A stretch of 32,619 bases of DNA from NCBI GenBank assembly GCA_021823525.1, contig JAKANY010000019.1, positions 1 to 32,619 of the forward strand. Direction: 5' to 3'. This DNA is from Actinomycetes bacterium. Its GTDB lineage: Bacteria > Actinomycetota > Acidimicrobiia > Acidimicrobiales > RAAP-2. Position 1 is the stretch's first letter; each line of letters begins with the position of its first letter. The position numbers were made by a program, and so were the translations under genes. The notes under the pieces are model-generated. The model was given only the letters and a program-made list of their open reading frames with translations. It had not been told where the DNA came from and did no database searches. Positions 8,272 through 16,341 of this stretch are shown one piece after another.

Positions 8272-8987
8272 GCCCCGCGGGCGCCTCCGCGCCAGCCGTG
8301 CGGATCCTGCTCGTCGAAGACGAGGAGTCCTTCATCGACGCGCTGAGCGTGGGGCTGAGCCGCGAGGGCTTCGACGTCGACGTGGCCCGCGACGGCGCCG
8401 AGGGGCTGGCACACTTCGCCACGCGCGCCCCCGACCTGGTGCTGCTCGACCTCATGCTGCCCAAGGTCAACGGCATCGACGTGTGCCGCGCCATCCGGGC
8501 CTCCAGCGACGTCCCCATCATCGTGGTCAGCGCCAAGGGTGAGGAGGTCGACGCCGTCTTGCTGCTCGAGCTGGGAGCCGACGACTACGTCACCAAGCCC
8601 TACCGCCTGCGCGAGCTCGTCGCGCGCATGCGCGCGGTGCTGCGCCGCCGCGAGCACGCCGTCCCCTGGGGGGAGGACGAGCCCCTGCGCCAGGGACCCT
8701 TCCGGCTGGACATCGACGCGCACCGGTGCTTCGTGGGCGATCGCGAGGTCAAGCTGCGCAAGAAGGAGTTCGCGCTCCTGCAGCTCTTGCTCGAGAACCC
8801 CGGCCGCGTGCTCACCCGCGACGTGCTGATCGACCGGGTCTGGGGCAGCGACTACGTCGGGGACACCAAGACCCTCGACGTGCACATCAAGCGCCTGCGC
8901 GCGCTGCTCGAGGACGACCCCAAGTCGCCGCGCTACATCACGACCGTGCGCGGCGTGGGCTACCGCTTCGAGCTCAGCCCCGCGTGA
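8268..8987 (+). CDS. OmpR-family response regulator, RegX3/PhoB type
   Basis: A 239-residue DNA-binding response regulator. The receiver domain (about 10-125) has acidic residues in LVEDEE, the phospho-accepting aspartate in LVLLDLMLP (about Asp61), the conserved Ser in IIVVSAKG and the Lys in DDYVTKPY. The C-terminal winged helix (about 140-236) has the OmpR pattern with RKKEFALLQLLLENPGRVLTR, TLDVHIKRLR and TTVRGVGYRF. It is translationally coupled to the upstream kinase (GTGA). In actinobacteria this pair usually controls phosphate starvation genes; no pst genes are in the window, so the regulon is inferred from resemblance only. Its 3' end overlaps the convergent serS by 14 bases. Confidence 0.92.
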   Translation: MSPAGASAPAVRILLVEDEESFIDALSVGLSREGFDVDVARDGAEGLAHFATRAPDLVLLDLMLPKVNGIDVCRAIRASSDVPIIVVSAKGEEVDAVLLLELGADDYVTKPYRLRELVARMRAVLRRREHAVPWGEDEPLRQGPFRLDIDAHRCFVGDREVKLRKKEFALLQLLLENPGRVLTRDVLIDRVWGSDYVGDTKTLDVHIKRLRALLEDDPKSPRYITTVRGVGYRFELSPA

Positions 8988-10272
8988 GGTGCGTCGTGCC
9001 CAGGTAGGGCGCGAGCACGTCGGGCAGGCGCACCGATCCGTCGGGCTGGCGGCCCACCTCGACCAGCGCCGCCCAGATGCGCGCCCACGCCAGTGCCGAG
9101 CCGTTGACGGTATGGACCAGAGCGGTCGAGCCGTCGGCGCGCCGGTAGCGGACGTTGGCGCGCCGCGACTGGTAGTCGCGGAACCAGCTCACCGAGGAGA
9201 CCTCCAGCCAGCGATCCACGCCCGGGCTGTAGACCTCGAGGTCGAAGGTGCGCGCCGACGAGGCGCCCAGGTCACCCGCGCACAGGTCGAGCACCCGGTA
9301 GGTGAGGCCCAGCTCGCGCAGCAGCGTCTCGGCGCGCTCGAGCACGTCGGCGTGCACCGCGGGGGCCTGCTCGGGCGTGCAGTAGGCGAAGAGCTCGACC
9401 TTGTCGAACTCGTGGACGCGCAGCAGGCCGCGCGTGTCGCGCCCGGCCGCCCCGGCCTCGCGCCGGAAGCACGCCGTGAGCGCGGTCATGCGCACCGGGA
9501 GGCGCTCCTCGTCGAGGATCTCCCCGCGGTGCATCGAGGTCAGCGGGACCTCGGCGGTGGGGATCGCCCATAGGCCGTCGCGCTCGATGGCGTACATGTC
9601 GTCGGCGCTCTTGGGCAGGTGGCCGGTGGACTCCATGGTCTCGGTGAGGGCGAGCGTCGGCGGGCGGATCTCCTCGAAGGCGTCCTGGTGGTGGTCGAGG
9701 GCGAACGCGCCCAGGGCCCGCACGAGGCGGGCGCCGCGGCCGCGGAACAGCGGGAACATCGAGCCCGCGAGCTTGGCCCCCGCCTCCAGGTCCAGGATCC
9801 CCAGCGCCGCACCCGTCTCCCAGTGCGGGACGCGCTGGTGCTCGGCGTAGGTGGGCTGCTCGCGACCCTCGGCGATGCCGGGCCACCAGCGCCGCACCTC
9901 GACGTTGTCGTGCTCGTCGCGCCCGTCGGGGACGGCCGGGTCGGGCAGGTTCGGCAGCTGCAGCCACCGCGCGCGCAGTCGCTGCGCGAGGTCGTCGGCG
10001 GCCGCCGTGGCGGCGTGCTCCTCGTCCCCCAGGGTGCGGCTGCGGTCGGTCAGCGCCTCGGCCGCCGCGGCGTCGCCGGCGCGGCGCGCGGCCGCGACCT
10101 CCCGCGACAGGGCCTTCACCTGGGCGCGCAGCCCCTCGGCCTCCTGGAGCCGACGGCGGTGCTCCTCGTCCAGGGCGTGGACCTCGGCCACCTCCTCGGC
10201 GCTCACGCCGCGCCGGACCAGGGCGGCAGTCACCGCGACGGGCTCGCGCCGCAACTGGGTCAGGTCGATCAC
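8974..10272 (-). CDS. serS: Seryl-tRNA synthetase
   Basis: A 432-residue class II aminoacyl-tRNA synthetase that charges tRNA-Ser with serine in the cytoplasm. The N-terminal ~110 residues form the long antiparallel coiled coil that grips the tRNA-Ser variable arm. The catalytic domain has motif 1 around GARLVRALGAFALD, motif 2 in MTALTACFRREAGAAGRDTRGLLRVHEFDKVEL, and motif 3 near the C-terminus (VHTVNGSALAWAR). Length is normal. The GTG at 10272 starts MIDLTQLRREP, a typical SerS N-terminus. TAGGCT on the minus strand ends six bases before it and there is no ribosome binding site, so a leaderless mRNA is likely. Confidence 0.97.
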   Translation of the reverse strand: MIDLTQLRREPVAVTAALVRRGVSAEEVAEVHALDEEHRRRLQEAEGLRAQVKALSREVAAARRAGDAAAAEALTDRSRTLGDEEHAATAAADDLAQRLRARWLQLPNLPDPAVPDGRDEHDNVEVRRWWPGIAEGREQPTYAEHQRVPHWETGAALGILDLEAGAKLAGSMFPLFRGRGARLVRALGAFALDHHQDAFEEIRPPTLALTETMESTGHLPKSADDMYAIERDGLWAIPTAEVPLTSMHRGEILDEERLPVRMTALTACFRREAGAAGRDTRGLLRVHEFDKVELFAYCTPEQAPAVHADVLERAETLLRELGLTYRVLDLCAGDLGASSARTFDLEVYSPGVDRWLEVSSVSWFRDYQSRRANVRYRRADGSTALVHTVNGSALAWARIWAALVEVGRQPDGSVRLPDVLAPYLGTTHLTRG

Positions 10273-10278
10273 GATCCG

Positions 10279-10284
10279 AGCCTA
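10279..10284 (-). promoter_or_regulatory. -10-like box for leaderless serS
   Basis: TAGGCT on the minus strand, six bases before the serS GTG, with no Shine-Dalgarno sequence between them. The same hexamer with the same six-base gap precedes ctaA. Confidence 0.5.
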
Positions 10285-10336
10285 CCGTCGGGGTCCTCGG
10301 CCCTCCGGGCCCGCCGCGGTCGACCGCGCGAGCGTC

Positions 10337-10342
10337 TAGGTT
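10337..10342 (+). promoter_or_regulatory. -10-like box for the ABC exporter operon
   Basis: TAGGTT ends eight bases before the GTG at 10351; transcription would begin at or beside the start codon. No purine-rich ribosome binding site is present in the gap. Confidence 0.4.
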
Positions 10343-10350
10343 GCCTATCC

Positions 10351-11259
10351 GTGAGCCACGCCGTCGCCATCGAGGACCTGCGCGTGGACTACGGCCCGGT
10401 GCGCGCACTCGAAGACGTGAGCCTCACCGTCGACTACGGCCAGGTGCTGACGCTGCTGGGCCCCAACGGGGCCGGCAAGACGACCTTGGTCGAGACGCTG
10501 CTCGGCTTCCGCTCCCCCGACGCGGGCACCGTGCGCCTCCACGGGCGCGACCCGCGGCGCGACCACGCCGAGGTCGTCGCGCGCACCGGCGCCCTGCTCC
10601 AGCGCGGGGGCGTCTGGCTGCCCGTGACGCCCGCCCAGGTGCTGGACCTCACCGCGGCGTACTACGACGCCCCGCGCGCGCCCGGCGAGCTCCTCGAGCG
10701 CCTCGACCTGCGCGGTTGCGCGCGCACCCCGTGGCGGCGGCTCTCGGGCGGCGAGCAGCAGCGCACCCTGCTGGCCCTGGCGCTGCTGGGTCGCCCGCGC
10801 GCCCTGGTGCTCGACGAGCCGACGAGCTCGGTCGATCCCGAGGGGCGCGCGGTGATCCGCGAGACGATCGACGCCGAGCGCCAGCGCGGCTGCGCGGTCG
10901 TGATCACGACCCACGAGTTGGCCGAGGCCGAGCGCCTCACCGACGTGGTGACCATCCTGCACCGGGGCCACGTGGTGGCCAGCGGGAGCCTCGACGAGCT
11001 GGCCGGCCAGGACCGGGCCGTCGCGCTCGAGGTCAGCGGGCCCGTGGACGTGGCGCGGCTGGCCACCCAGCTCGGGGTCGCGGTCGAGGCCACCGACGCC
11101 ACGCACCTGCGCGTGCACGCCACCGGGGATCCCGCGCGCACCGCGGAGATCGCGGCCGCCCTGGCGGCCCAGGGCGCGACACTCGTGGCCCTGCGCACGC
11201 GCGCGTCGCTCGAGGAGCGCTACCTGGGCATCATCGCCGACGAGCGGAGCCGCCCGTGA
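10351..11259 (+). CDS. ABC exporter ATPase subunit (DrrA/CcmA-like)
   Basis: A 302-residue ATP-binding protein. Walker A is GPNGAGKT (about 37-44), the signature motif is LSGGEQQ, Walker B with the catalytic Glu is ALVLDEPTSSVDP, and the switch His is in ITTHELAEAERL. The ~80 residues after the nucleotide-binding domain are an extra C-terminal region typical of DrrA-like exporter ATPases. It is followed at once by its membrane partner (GTGA overlap). Such an ABC pair close to ctaA and ctaB recurs in actinobacteria (mycobacteria show a similar grouping, from memory), suggesting a link to heme or cytochrome oxidase assembly. The substrate is unknown. Confidence 0.88.
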   Translation: MSHAVAIEDLRVDYGPVRALEDVSLTVDYGQVLTLLGPNGAGKTTLVETLLGFRSPDAGTVRLHGRDPRRDHAEVVARTGALLQRGGVWLPVTPAQVLDLTAAYYDAPRAPGELLERLDLRGCARTPWRRLSGGEQQRTLLALALLGRPRALVLDEPTSSVDPEGRAVIRETIDAERQRGCAVVITTHELAEAERLTDVVTILHRGHVVASGSLDELAGQDRAVALEVSGPVDVARLATQLGVAVEATDATHLRVHATGDPARTAEIAAALAAQGATLVALRTRASLEERYLGIIADERSRP

Positions 11260-11987
11260 GGGCGTGGTGGGCCCAGACCCGCGCCGAGGTCGCGATGACC
11301 CTGCGGCGCGGCGAGACGCTGCTGCTCACCCTGATCATCCCCGTGCTGCTGCTGGTGTTCCTGACGCTGGTACGGGTCACCGCCCATCCGGCGACCCACC
11401 GGATCGACTTCTTCGCGCCGAGCATCCTGGCGCTCACGGTCCTGTCCACATCGCTGGTGGCCCTGTCGATCGCGACGGGATTCGAGCGCTCCTACGGGAT
11501 CCTGCGCCGGCTCCACGTGACGCCCCTGGGCCGGGGCCGGCTGATCGGGGCCAAGATCGCCGCCCTGGTGGCGACCGAGCTGATCCAGGTCGTGGTCGTG
11601 TCGGCCGTCGCGGCGGGCCTGGGCTGGCGGCCCCACGGGGGCGTCGGCGGAGCGCTGGCGGCCGTCGCGGCCGCGCTGCTGGCCTCGGCGGGCCTGGCCG
11701 GGATCGGCCTGGCCCTCGCGGGGTGGCTGCGCGCCGAGGTCAACCTGGCGGCGGCCAACGCCCTCTATCTCGTGCTCCTGCTCGGCTCGGGCATCGTCGT
11801 GCCGCTGGGATCGCTCCCGCGCGGCGTCGCGCGCGTGGCGACGGCCCTGCCCGCGGGCGCCCTGGCCGAGGCGCTGCACCGGATCGTCGGGCTCGGCCAG
11901 GCCGCGACGACGGGCGACTGGGTCGCCCTGGGGCTGTGGGCGCTGGGTGCGCCGCTGCTCGCGGCCCGGACGTTCCGCCTGGACTAG
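11256..11987 (+). CDS. ABC-2 type exporter permease
   Basis: A 243-residue polytopic membrane protein with about six helices: LLLTLIIPVLLLVFLTLV near the N-terminus, SILALTVLSTSLVALSIATGF, a pair around IAALVATELIQVVVVSAVAAGL and AAVAAALLASAGLAGIGLALAG, LYLVLLLGSGIVVPLG, and a final C-terminal helix. The loop ERSYGILRRLHVTPLGRGRLIGAK is the amphipathic coupling segment seen in ABC-2 permeases. The GTG start overlaps the ATPase stop, so the two subunits are translationally coupled. The 3' end overlaps the convergent thioredoxin-like gene by four bases. Substrate unknown. Confidence 0.87.
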   Translation: MRAWWAQTRAEVAMTLRRGETLLLTLIIPVLLLVFLTLVRVTAHPATHRIDFFAPSILALTVLSTSLVALSIATGFERSYGILRRLHVTPLGRGRLIGAKIAALVATELIQVVVVSAVAAGLGWRPHGGVGGALAAVAAALLASAGLAGIGLALAGWLRAEVNLAAANALYLVLLLGSGIVVPLGSLPRGVARVATALPAGALAEALHRIVGLGQAATTGDWVALGLWALGAPLLAARTFRLD

Positions 11988-12544
11988 CGGATCGCGCGGA
12001 TGCCCGCGGCCAGGCTGGCGTCCGAGACCGGTCCCACGACGACCGAGGCGACGGTCCCGCGGGCCGACACGAAGACCGTGTCGGGCAGGGCCGCCAGGCC
12101 GAAGTTCCCCGCGACCGCGCTGTTGGGATCGAAGGCGACCGGGAACGGGACGTGGTCGCGGCGCAGGAAGGTGAGCGCGTTGGCGCGCTGGTCGGCGGTG
12201 TCGACGCCGACCACCTCGACGCCGCCCAGGTGGTGGTGGTCGAGGTAGGCGACGACGTGGGGCATCTCCGCCTGACACGGACCACACCAGCTGGCCATGA
12301 ACAAGAGCACCGTCGCGCGGCCCTGCGCGTAGGGGGCGCGCAGGGAGCCGCCGTGCACCGACGGGAGGTCGAACGACGCCGCCTTCGTGCCCACCAGGCG
12401 GTTCTCCGCCTTGGAGGTGCTGTGGCTGCTGACGATCGAGACGGCGACGATCAGCGCCACCGCGATGACCGTGCCGATCGCCAGGGGGATCAGCATCATG
12501 GGCGAGGGGTGCCCCCGCCGAGCGCGCTCAGTGGTGTCGGACAA
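11984..12544 (-). CDS. Membrane-anchored thioredoxin-fold protein, TlpA/ResA/CcmG-like
   Basis: A protein of up to 186 residues with one N-terminal membrane anchor (about 17-38) and an extracytoplasmic thioredoxin fold. The redox motif is WCGPC (about 86-90) and the cis-proline lies in ALPDTVFVS. The domain length and the FDLPSVHGG opening resemble TlpA/ResA/CcmG proteins, which reduce disulfides during cytochrome c or CuA-site maturation. Placement behind ctaB supports a cytochrome-assembly role. The longest frame starts with a rare TTG at 12544, overlapping ctaB by 17 bases; the ATG at 12499 (MMLIPLAIG) would trim it to the membrane helix and is a fair alternative. Neither start has a strong ribosome binding site. 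Confidence 0.85.
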   Translation of the reverse strand: MSDTTERARRGHPSPMMLIPLAIGTVIAVALIVAVSIVSSHSTSKAENRLVGTKAASFDLPSVHGGSLRAPYAQGRATVLLFMASWCGPCQAEMPHVVAYLDHHHLGGVEVVGVDTADQRANALTFLRRDHVPFPVAFDPNSAVAGNFGLAALPDTVFVSARGTVASVVVGPVSDASLAAGIRAIR

Positions 12545-13442
12545 CGACGTCCACCGCCATCAGCACGAACAGGGCCGTGAGGTACGTGATCGAGAAGTGG
12601 AACAGCCGCATGGCCTCGGCCACGTCGGCGCGGTCGCTGAGCGCGTGCCGGTAGAGGCGCACCGCACCCCAGGTGAAGGCGCCCCCGAGCAGCGTCGCCG
12701 ACACGGCGTAGATCCAGCCCAGGTGGGCGACCGGGCCCAGCAGCACCGTCACGGCCCACATCACGACGGTGTAGACGAGGATCTCGAGGGTGGTGCGCCG
12801 CAGCGACGCGACGACCGGCATCATCGGGACGTGCGCCGCGTCGTAGTCGTCGCGGAAGCGCACGGCCAGCGACCAGAAGTGCGGCGGGGTCCAGATGAAG
12901 ACCACCAGGAACAGGAGCACCGGCGCCCACGACAGGCTCCCGGTCACGGCGGCCCAGCCGATGAGCACCGGCACCGCGCCCGCGGCGCCGCCGATCACGA
13001 TGTTCTGCTTGGAGCGGCGCTTGAGCCAGATCGTGTAGACGACCACGTAGAAGAGCATCGCGGCCACCGCCAGCCACGCCGCGAGGAAGTTGACCCACGT
13101 GGCCAGGACCGCGAAGGAGATCGCCTCGAGCCCGAAGGCGAAGATCGTCGCGGCCCGCGGCGTCATCACGCCGCGCACCAGCGGGCGGTTGCGGGTCCGC
13201 TCCATGACCGCGTCGATGTCGCGGTCGATCACCATGTTGAGGGCGTTGGCCCCGGCGGCCGCCAGGGTGCCCCCGAGCAGGGTGTCGACGATGAGCCACG
13301 CGCCGGGGATGCCGCCGGCGGCCACCACCATCGTGGGCAGGGTCGTCACCAGCAGAAGCTCGATGATGCGCGGCTTGGTGAGGGCCACGTAGCCCCGAAG
13401 CACCTCGCGCCAGCTGGAGGTGCGCACCACGACCACGGACAT
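12528..13442 (-). CDS. ctaB: Protoheme IX farnesyltransferase (heme O synthase)
   Basis: A 304-residue membrane prenyltransferase of the UbiA superfamily that adds a farnesyl chain to heme B to make heme O, the precursor of heme A for cytochrome oxidase. The first Asp-rich motif is NALNMVIDRDIDAVMERT, followed by NRPLVRG, and the second is RDDYDAAHVPMMPVV; both are hallmark heme O synthase sequences. About eight or nine helices are visible and the length is normal. It is divergent from ctaA across a 41-base gap. On the minus strand TAGACT lies seven bases before the ATG with no Shine-Dalgarno site, suggesting a leaderless mRNA. The thioredoxin-like gene follows with overlap. Confidence 0.96.
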   Translation of the reverse strand: MSVVVVRTSSWREVLRGYVALTKPRIIELLLVTTLPTMVVAAGGIPGAWLIVDTLLGGTLAAAGANALNMVIDRDIDAVMERTRNRPLVRGVMTPRAATIFAFGLEAISFAVLATWVNFLAAWLAVAAMLFYVVVYTIWLKRRSKQNIVIGGAAGAVPVLIGWAAVTGSLSWAPVLLFLVVFIWTPPHFWSLAVRFRDDYDAAHVPMMPVVASLRRTTLEILVYTVVMWAVTVLLGPVAHLGWIYAVSATLLGGAFTWGAVRLYRHALSDRADVAEAMRLFHFSITYLTALFVLMAVDVVVRHH

Positions 13443-13449
13443 AGTGGGC

Positions 13450-13477
13450 AGTCTAGGAGTCCCCTCCTCTCTAGGCT
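13450..13477. promoter_or_regulatory. Divergent leaderless promoters of ctaB and ctaA
   Basis: The 41-base gap between the two divergent start codons holds two -10-like boxes. Minus-strand TAGACT (13455-13450) is seven bases before the ctaB ATG, and plus-strand TAGGCT (13472-13477) is six bases before the ctaA GTG. Neither gene has a ribosome binding site. The two transcripts would start about 40 bases apart, so the -35 regions would lie inside the opposite gene. Confidence 0.5.
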
Positions 13478-13483
13478 ACGGGC

Positions 13484-14449
13484 GTGGCCCCTCGCCGACG
13501 GCTCGTCGTCACCGCGCCCCAGTTCCGCTGGTTCTCGCTCGCGGCCTTCGTCTCGATGATCGTGATCGTGCTGACCGGCGGCGCGGTCCGGCTCACCGGG
13601 TCGGGCCTCGGCTGTCCCGACTGGCCGACCTGCTACGGGCACCGGATCACCGGATCGTGGTCGATCCACCCCCTGATCGAGTACGGGAACCGGATCGTCA
13701 CCATCGTGCTGGTCCTCGTGACCGCGGCCACCTTCGTGGCCGCGTGGCGCCGCGAGGAGCGCCGCCGGGACCTGATCGGACTCGCGGGCCTGCTCATTGG
13801 CGGGGTCGTCGCCGACGCCATCCTGGGTGCCTTCGTGGTGTACTCGCGGCTCAACCCGTGGCTGGTCTCGCTGCACATGATCCTGTCGCTGCTCATGGTC
13901 ATCGTGGGCGCGGTCCTCTACCACCGCTCCAAGTACGTCTACGGCCCCGGGGCGCGCGCCGACGTGCGCGATCCCCACTTCCGGCTCATCGCCCGGCTGC
14001 TGTGGGTCCCCTTCGGCCTGGTCGTGGTGGCCGGCACGGCGGCGACGGGCTCGGGCCCCCACGCGGGGTCCTCGCAGGGCCAGCTGGTGGCGCGCCGCCT
14101 GCCCTTCGCCTTCGCCGACGCCACGTGGGCCCACTCGGTGCTCGCGGTCGCCTTCCTGGGGATGGTGACCGGGCTGGCGTTCGCCATCTGGCGCGCCGAC
14201 GTGCCCGCCGCCCTGCGCGACGGCGTGCGTCGCCTGGTCCTGACGGCCCTGGTCCAGGCAGCCATCGGGTTCACCCAGTACGCCACGCACGTGCCGGTGG
14301 TGCTGGTCGAGCTGCACATCGCGGGCGCGGTGTCGCTGGCCATCGGCGTCACCCAGTTCCACGTCAAGCAGACCGCGCACGATCGCGTCGCGGGCACGCG
14401 CCGACCGGCGCGCGCACCGGCGCTGGCCGCCACGCCCGCCGCGGGGTAA
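13484..14449 (+). CDS. ctaA: Heme A synthase (COX15/CtaA family)
   Basis: A 321-residue eight-helix membrane oxidase that converts heme O to heme A. It has the family opening VLTGGAVRLTGSGLGCPDWPTC (a conserved loop with a Cys pair), LIEYGNRIVT in the second helix region, and helix histidines in VSLHMILSL, TWAHSVLAV and VELHIAGAV. The first heme-ligand position reads Asn rather than His (EYGNR), which I recall also from other actinobacterial CtaA proteins. It pairs functionally with the divergent ctaB. The GTG start follows a -10-like box by six bases and has no ribosome binding site. Confidence 0.95.
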   Translation: MAPRRRLVVTAPQFRWFSLAAFVSMIVIVLTGGAVRLTGSGLGCPDWPTCYGHRITGSWSIHPLIEYGNRIVTIVLVLVTAATFVAAWRREERRRDLIGLAGLLIGGVVADAILGAFVVYSRLNPWLVSLHMILSLLMVIVGAVLYHRSKYVYGPGARADVRDPHFRLIARLLWVPFGLVVVAGTAATGSGPHAGSSQGQLVARRLPFAFADATWAHSVLAVAFLGMVTGLAFAIWRADVPAALRDGVRRLVLTALVQAAIGFTQYATHVPVVLVELHIAGAVSLAIGVTQFHVKQTAHDRVAGTRRPARAPALAATPAAG

Positions 14450-14538
14450 GCGTCCCCTGAGAGCCTGAGCGCCGGGGCCTCGCATCGCGACCCGGGGCGT
14501 GCCACACTGGGGCGTCGGGGGACACGGAAGGGGCACTC

Positions 14539-14721
14539 GTGACACCACTCGCATTGCTGGCCGCGCTATTCCCGCTCGACCATCTGGGGCACTACATCCA
14601 CTGGGGCTGGGTGTACATCAGCGACGCCAACGCCATCGTGGTGGCGTTGATGATCATCACCTTCGTGGTGGCCCTGTTCGCGCCGTTCCCCGGTCGCAGC
14701 CGCCGCAAGGAGAGCCGATGA
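14539..14721 (+). CDS. 60-residue single-helix membrane protein leading the cytochrome b operon
   Basis: A small protein with an aromatic/His-rich N-terminal segment (DHLGHYIHWGWVYIS), one membrane helix (about 30-47, ANAIVVALMIITFVVALF) and a basic tail (PGRSRRKESR). The GTG start is preceded by GGAAGGGG at a suitable distance, and its TGA overlaps the cytochrome b ATG, so it is translationally coupled to cytb. I recall similar short proteins of the form HWGxxxISxANxxVIxLM before split cytochrome b genes in other actinobacteria, which would make it a small subunit or assembly factor. That comparison is from memory. The operon's promoter presumably lies in 14450-14538, where I see no clear hexamers. 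Confidence 0.75.
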   Translation: MTPLALLAALFPLDHLGHYIHWGWVYISDANAIVVALMIITFVVALFAPFPGRSRRKESR

Positions 14722-15344
14722 GCTCGGCCGAGATCGAGCGCCAGTGGACGACGCGGCTGCGCCACCGCGTCGCCGGGCACCTGCCGCCCGAGAAGCTCCT
14801 GCCCGACACGCAGCCGGCCTACGTGGCCTCGTGGATCTACGTCTTTGGCGTCACCACGATGGTCGCGCTGTCGATGGTCATCCTGACGGGCTTCGTGCTG
14901 GCGATCCGCGGGCCGCAGTGGTGGCACACCTCGGACGTGGGCCACTACGTCAACTCGCTGCACCTGTGGAGCGTGGAGGTCTTCTTCTTCGCGATGGTCA
15001 TCCACCTGTGGGGCAAGTTCTTCATGGCCGCCTGGCGGGGCCGGCGCGCCCTGACCTGGATGACCGGGGTGGTGACCTTCCTCACCTCGATCGCCGCGGC
15101 CTTCACCGGCTACGTCTCGCAGACCAACTTCGACTCCCAGTGGATCTCCACCCAGGCCAAGGACGGCATCAACGCGACGGGCGCGGGCGCGTACTTCAAC
15201 GTGCTGAACCTGGGCCAGATGCTCATGTGGCACATCGTCCTGCTGCCGCTGGCCGCCGTCGTGCTCACCGCCCTGCACGTGCTGCTGGTGCGGGTGCGCG
15301 GCGTCGTCCCGCCCTTCGCTGACCACCCCGAGGAGGAGCAGTGA
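14718..15344 (+). CDS. Cytochrome b, N-terminal (b6-type) subunit of a menaquinol:cytochrome c reductase
   Basis: A 208-residue four-helix diheme protein. Heme ligands are paired histidines in helix B (His82 and His96, 14 apart) and helix D (His172 and His187, 15 apart). The 14/15 spacing matches cytochrome b6 rather than mitochondrial-type cytochrome b (14/14), and the length fits a split b6. The turn after helix C reads GYVSQTNFDSQW where classic proteins have GYxLPWDQ, so the quinol-site loop is divergent. The C-terminal half of cytochrome b is absent and is probably represented by the next gene. It overlaps the 60-residue gene (ATGA) and the next gene (GTGA). Role: moving electrons from menaquinol across the membrane within a bc-type complex. 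Confidence 0.9.
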   Translation: MSSAEIERQWTTRLRHRVAGHLPPEKLLPDTQPAYVASWIYVFGVTTMVALSMVILTGFVLAIRGPQWWHTSDVGHYVNSLHLWSVEVFFFAMVIHLWGKFFMAAWRGRRALTWMTGVVTFLTSIAAAFTGYVSQTNFDSQWISTQAKDGINATGAGAYFNVLNLGQMLMWHIVLLPLAAVVLTALHVLLVRVRGVVPPFADHPEEEQ

Positions 15345-16279
15345 AGCGCTTCCGGCCCGACGTGGACGCGCCCGAGTACCACGGGCCCTACGCGCCCTAC
15401 GACATCATCAAGGAGGGGACCATCGCCTTCGTCGTGGTGGCGATCCTGATCGTGGCGCTGGCCACCCTGTTCGGGTCCCCCGACGAGAAGGCCATCACCA
15501 TCCGCACCTGGTCCAACGCCGACCCCGTCGACTTCGCGACGACCGCGCTGGGCGAGCTGAACGGCACGACGATCACCGCGGGCTACGGCGCGCCCTACAA
15601 CCACGGCTCGCTGGGCCAAGAGTTGGGCCCGCTCCACCTGGCGAGCCTCGTGGGCGTGACCATCCCGGTGAACCCGGTGCAGGACTTCATCCTCGCGCCG
15701 CTGGCCAGCGTCCCCAACGACTACCCCCTCTCGGTCGCCCTGCACCAGTGGAAGGCGGCCTCGGCCACCCAGCAGTCCGCCTGGGTGGCCAACTACTCCA
15801 AGGGCGCCAGCGCCATGACGTGGCACAACGACCAGATCACGGTGCCGGCCACGAACACCGGGCCCCTGCCCACGATGATCACGTCGCTGACCCAGATGGC
15901 CCGCTCGGGCGCCCTGGACCAGGCCCTCGTCACGGGCCGCGGCTTCTACACCACCAACTACACCAAGCCGCTGCTGTTCGTGGCCGACGGCTCGTACCTG
16001 GCCAGCCTGGCCCAGAACCAGCACCTGCTGGGCAACCAGTGGGGCATGATGAACGAGACGGGCAGCTACCCCGGCCAGGCCTGGCTGTGGCTCTACACCT
16101 TCTGGTACCAGGTGCCGCCCTTCTCCTCGAGCCCCAACGCCGACGTGCAGGTGTGGGCGCTCATGATGCTGGCCTCGGTGCTGCTACTGCTCGTGCCCTT
16201 CATCCCCGGGCTGCGCGCGATCCCGCGCAAGGTGCGCATCTACCGCGTGATCTGGCGCGAGCACTACCGCTCGACCTAG
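15341..16279 (+). CDS. Subunit-IV-like protein of the bc complex with a large extracytoplasmic domain
   Basis: A 312-residue protein with one N-terminal helix (about 26-46, following YAPYDIIKEG) and one C-terminal helix (VWALMMLASVLLLLVPFIPGL), ending in a basic tail like cytochrome b C-terminal subunits. The ~220 residues between are soluble and start with SPDEKAITIRTWSNADPVDFATTALGEL, a pattern I recall from actinobacterial proteins encoded directly after split cytochrome b. WLYTFWYQVPPFSS before the last helix may stand where PEWY sits in classic subunit IV, but PEWY itself is missing. There is no CxxCH, so it is not a cytochrome c. GAGGAGG at 15330-15336 and a GTGA overlap fix the GTG start. 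Function is inferred from position and partial resemblance. Confidence 0.65.
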   Translation: MKRFRPDVDAPEYHGPYAPYDIIKEGTIAFVVVAILIVALATLFGSPDEKAITIRTWSNADPVDFATTALGELNGTTITAGYGAPYNHGSLGQELGPLHLASLVGVTIPVNPVQDFILAPLASVPNDYPLSVALHQWKAASATQQSAWVANYSKGASAMTWHNDQITVPATNTGPLPTMITSLTQMARSGALDQALVTGRGFYTTNYTKPLLFVADGSYLASLAQNQHLLGNQWGMMNETGSYPGQAWLWLYTFWYQVPPFSSSPNADVQVWALMMLASVLLLLVPFIPGLRAIPRKVRIYRVIWREHYRST

Positions 16280-16341
16280 GGGCCGCGCGGCGCGCGGCGC
16301 GTGACCGGTACGCTCGAGGGCACCGCAGCGAAGGAGGGACC

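Noticed and set aside
15341..16279. Third cytochrome operon gene as a cytochrome c or Rieske protein
   Set aside because: No CxxCH heme site and no CxH...CxxH iron-sulfur ligands are present in the translation.
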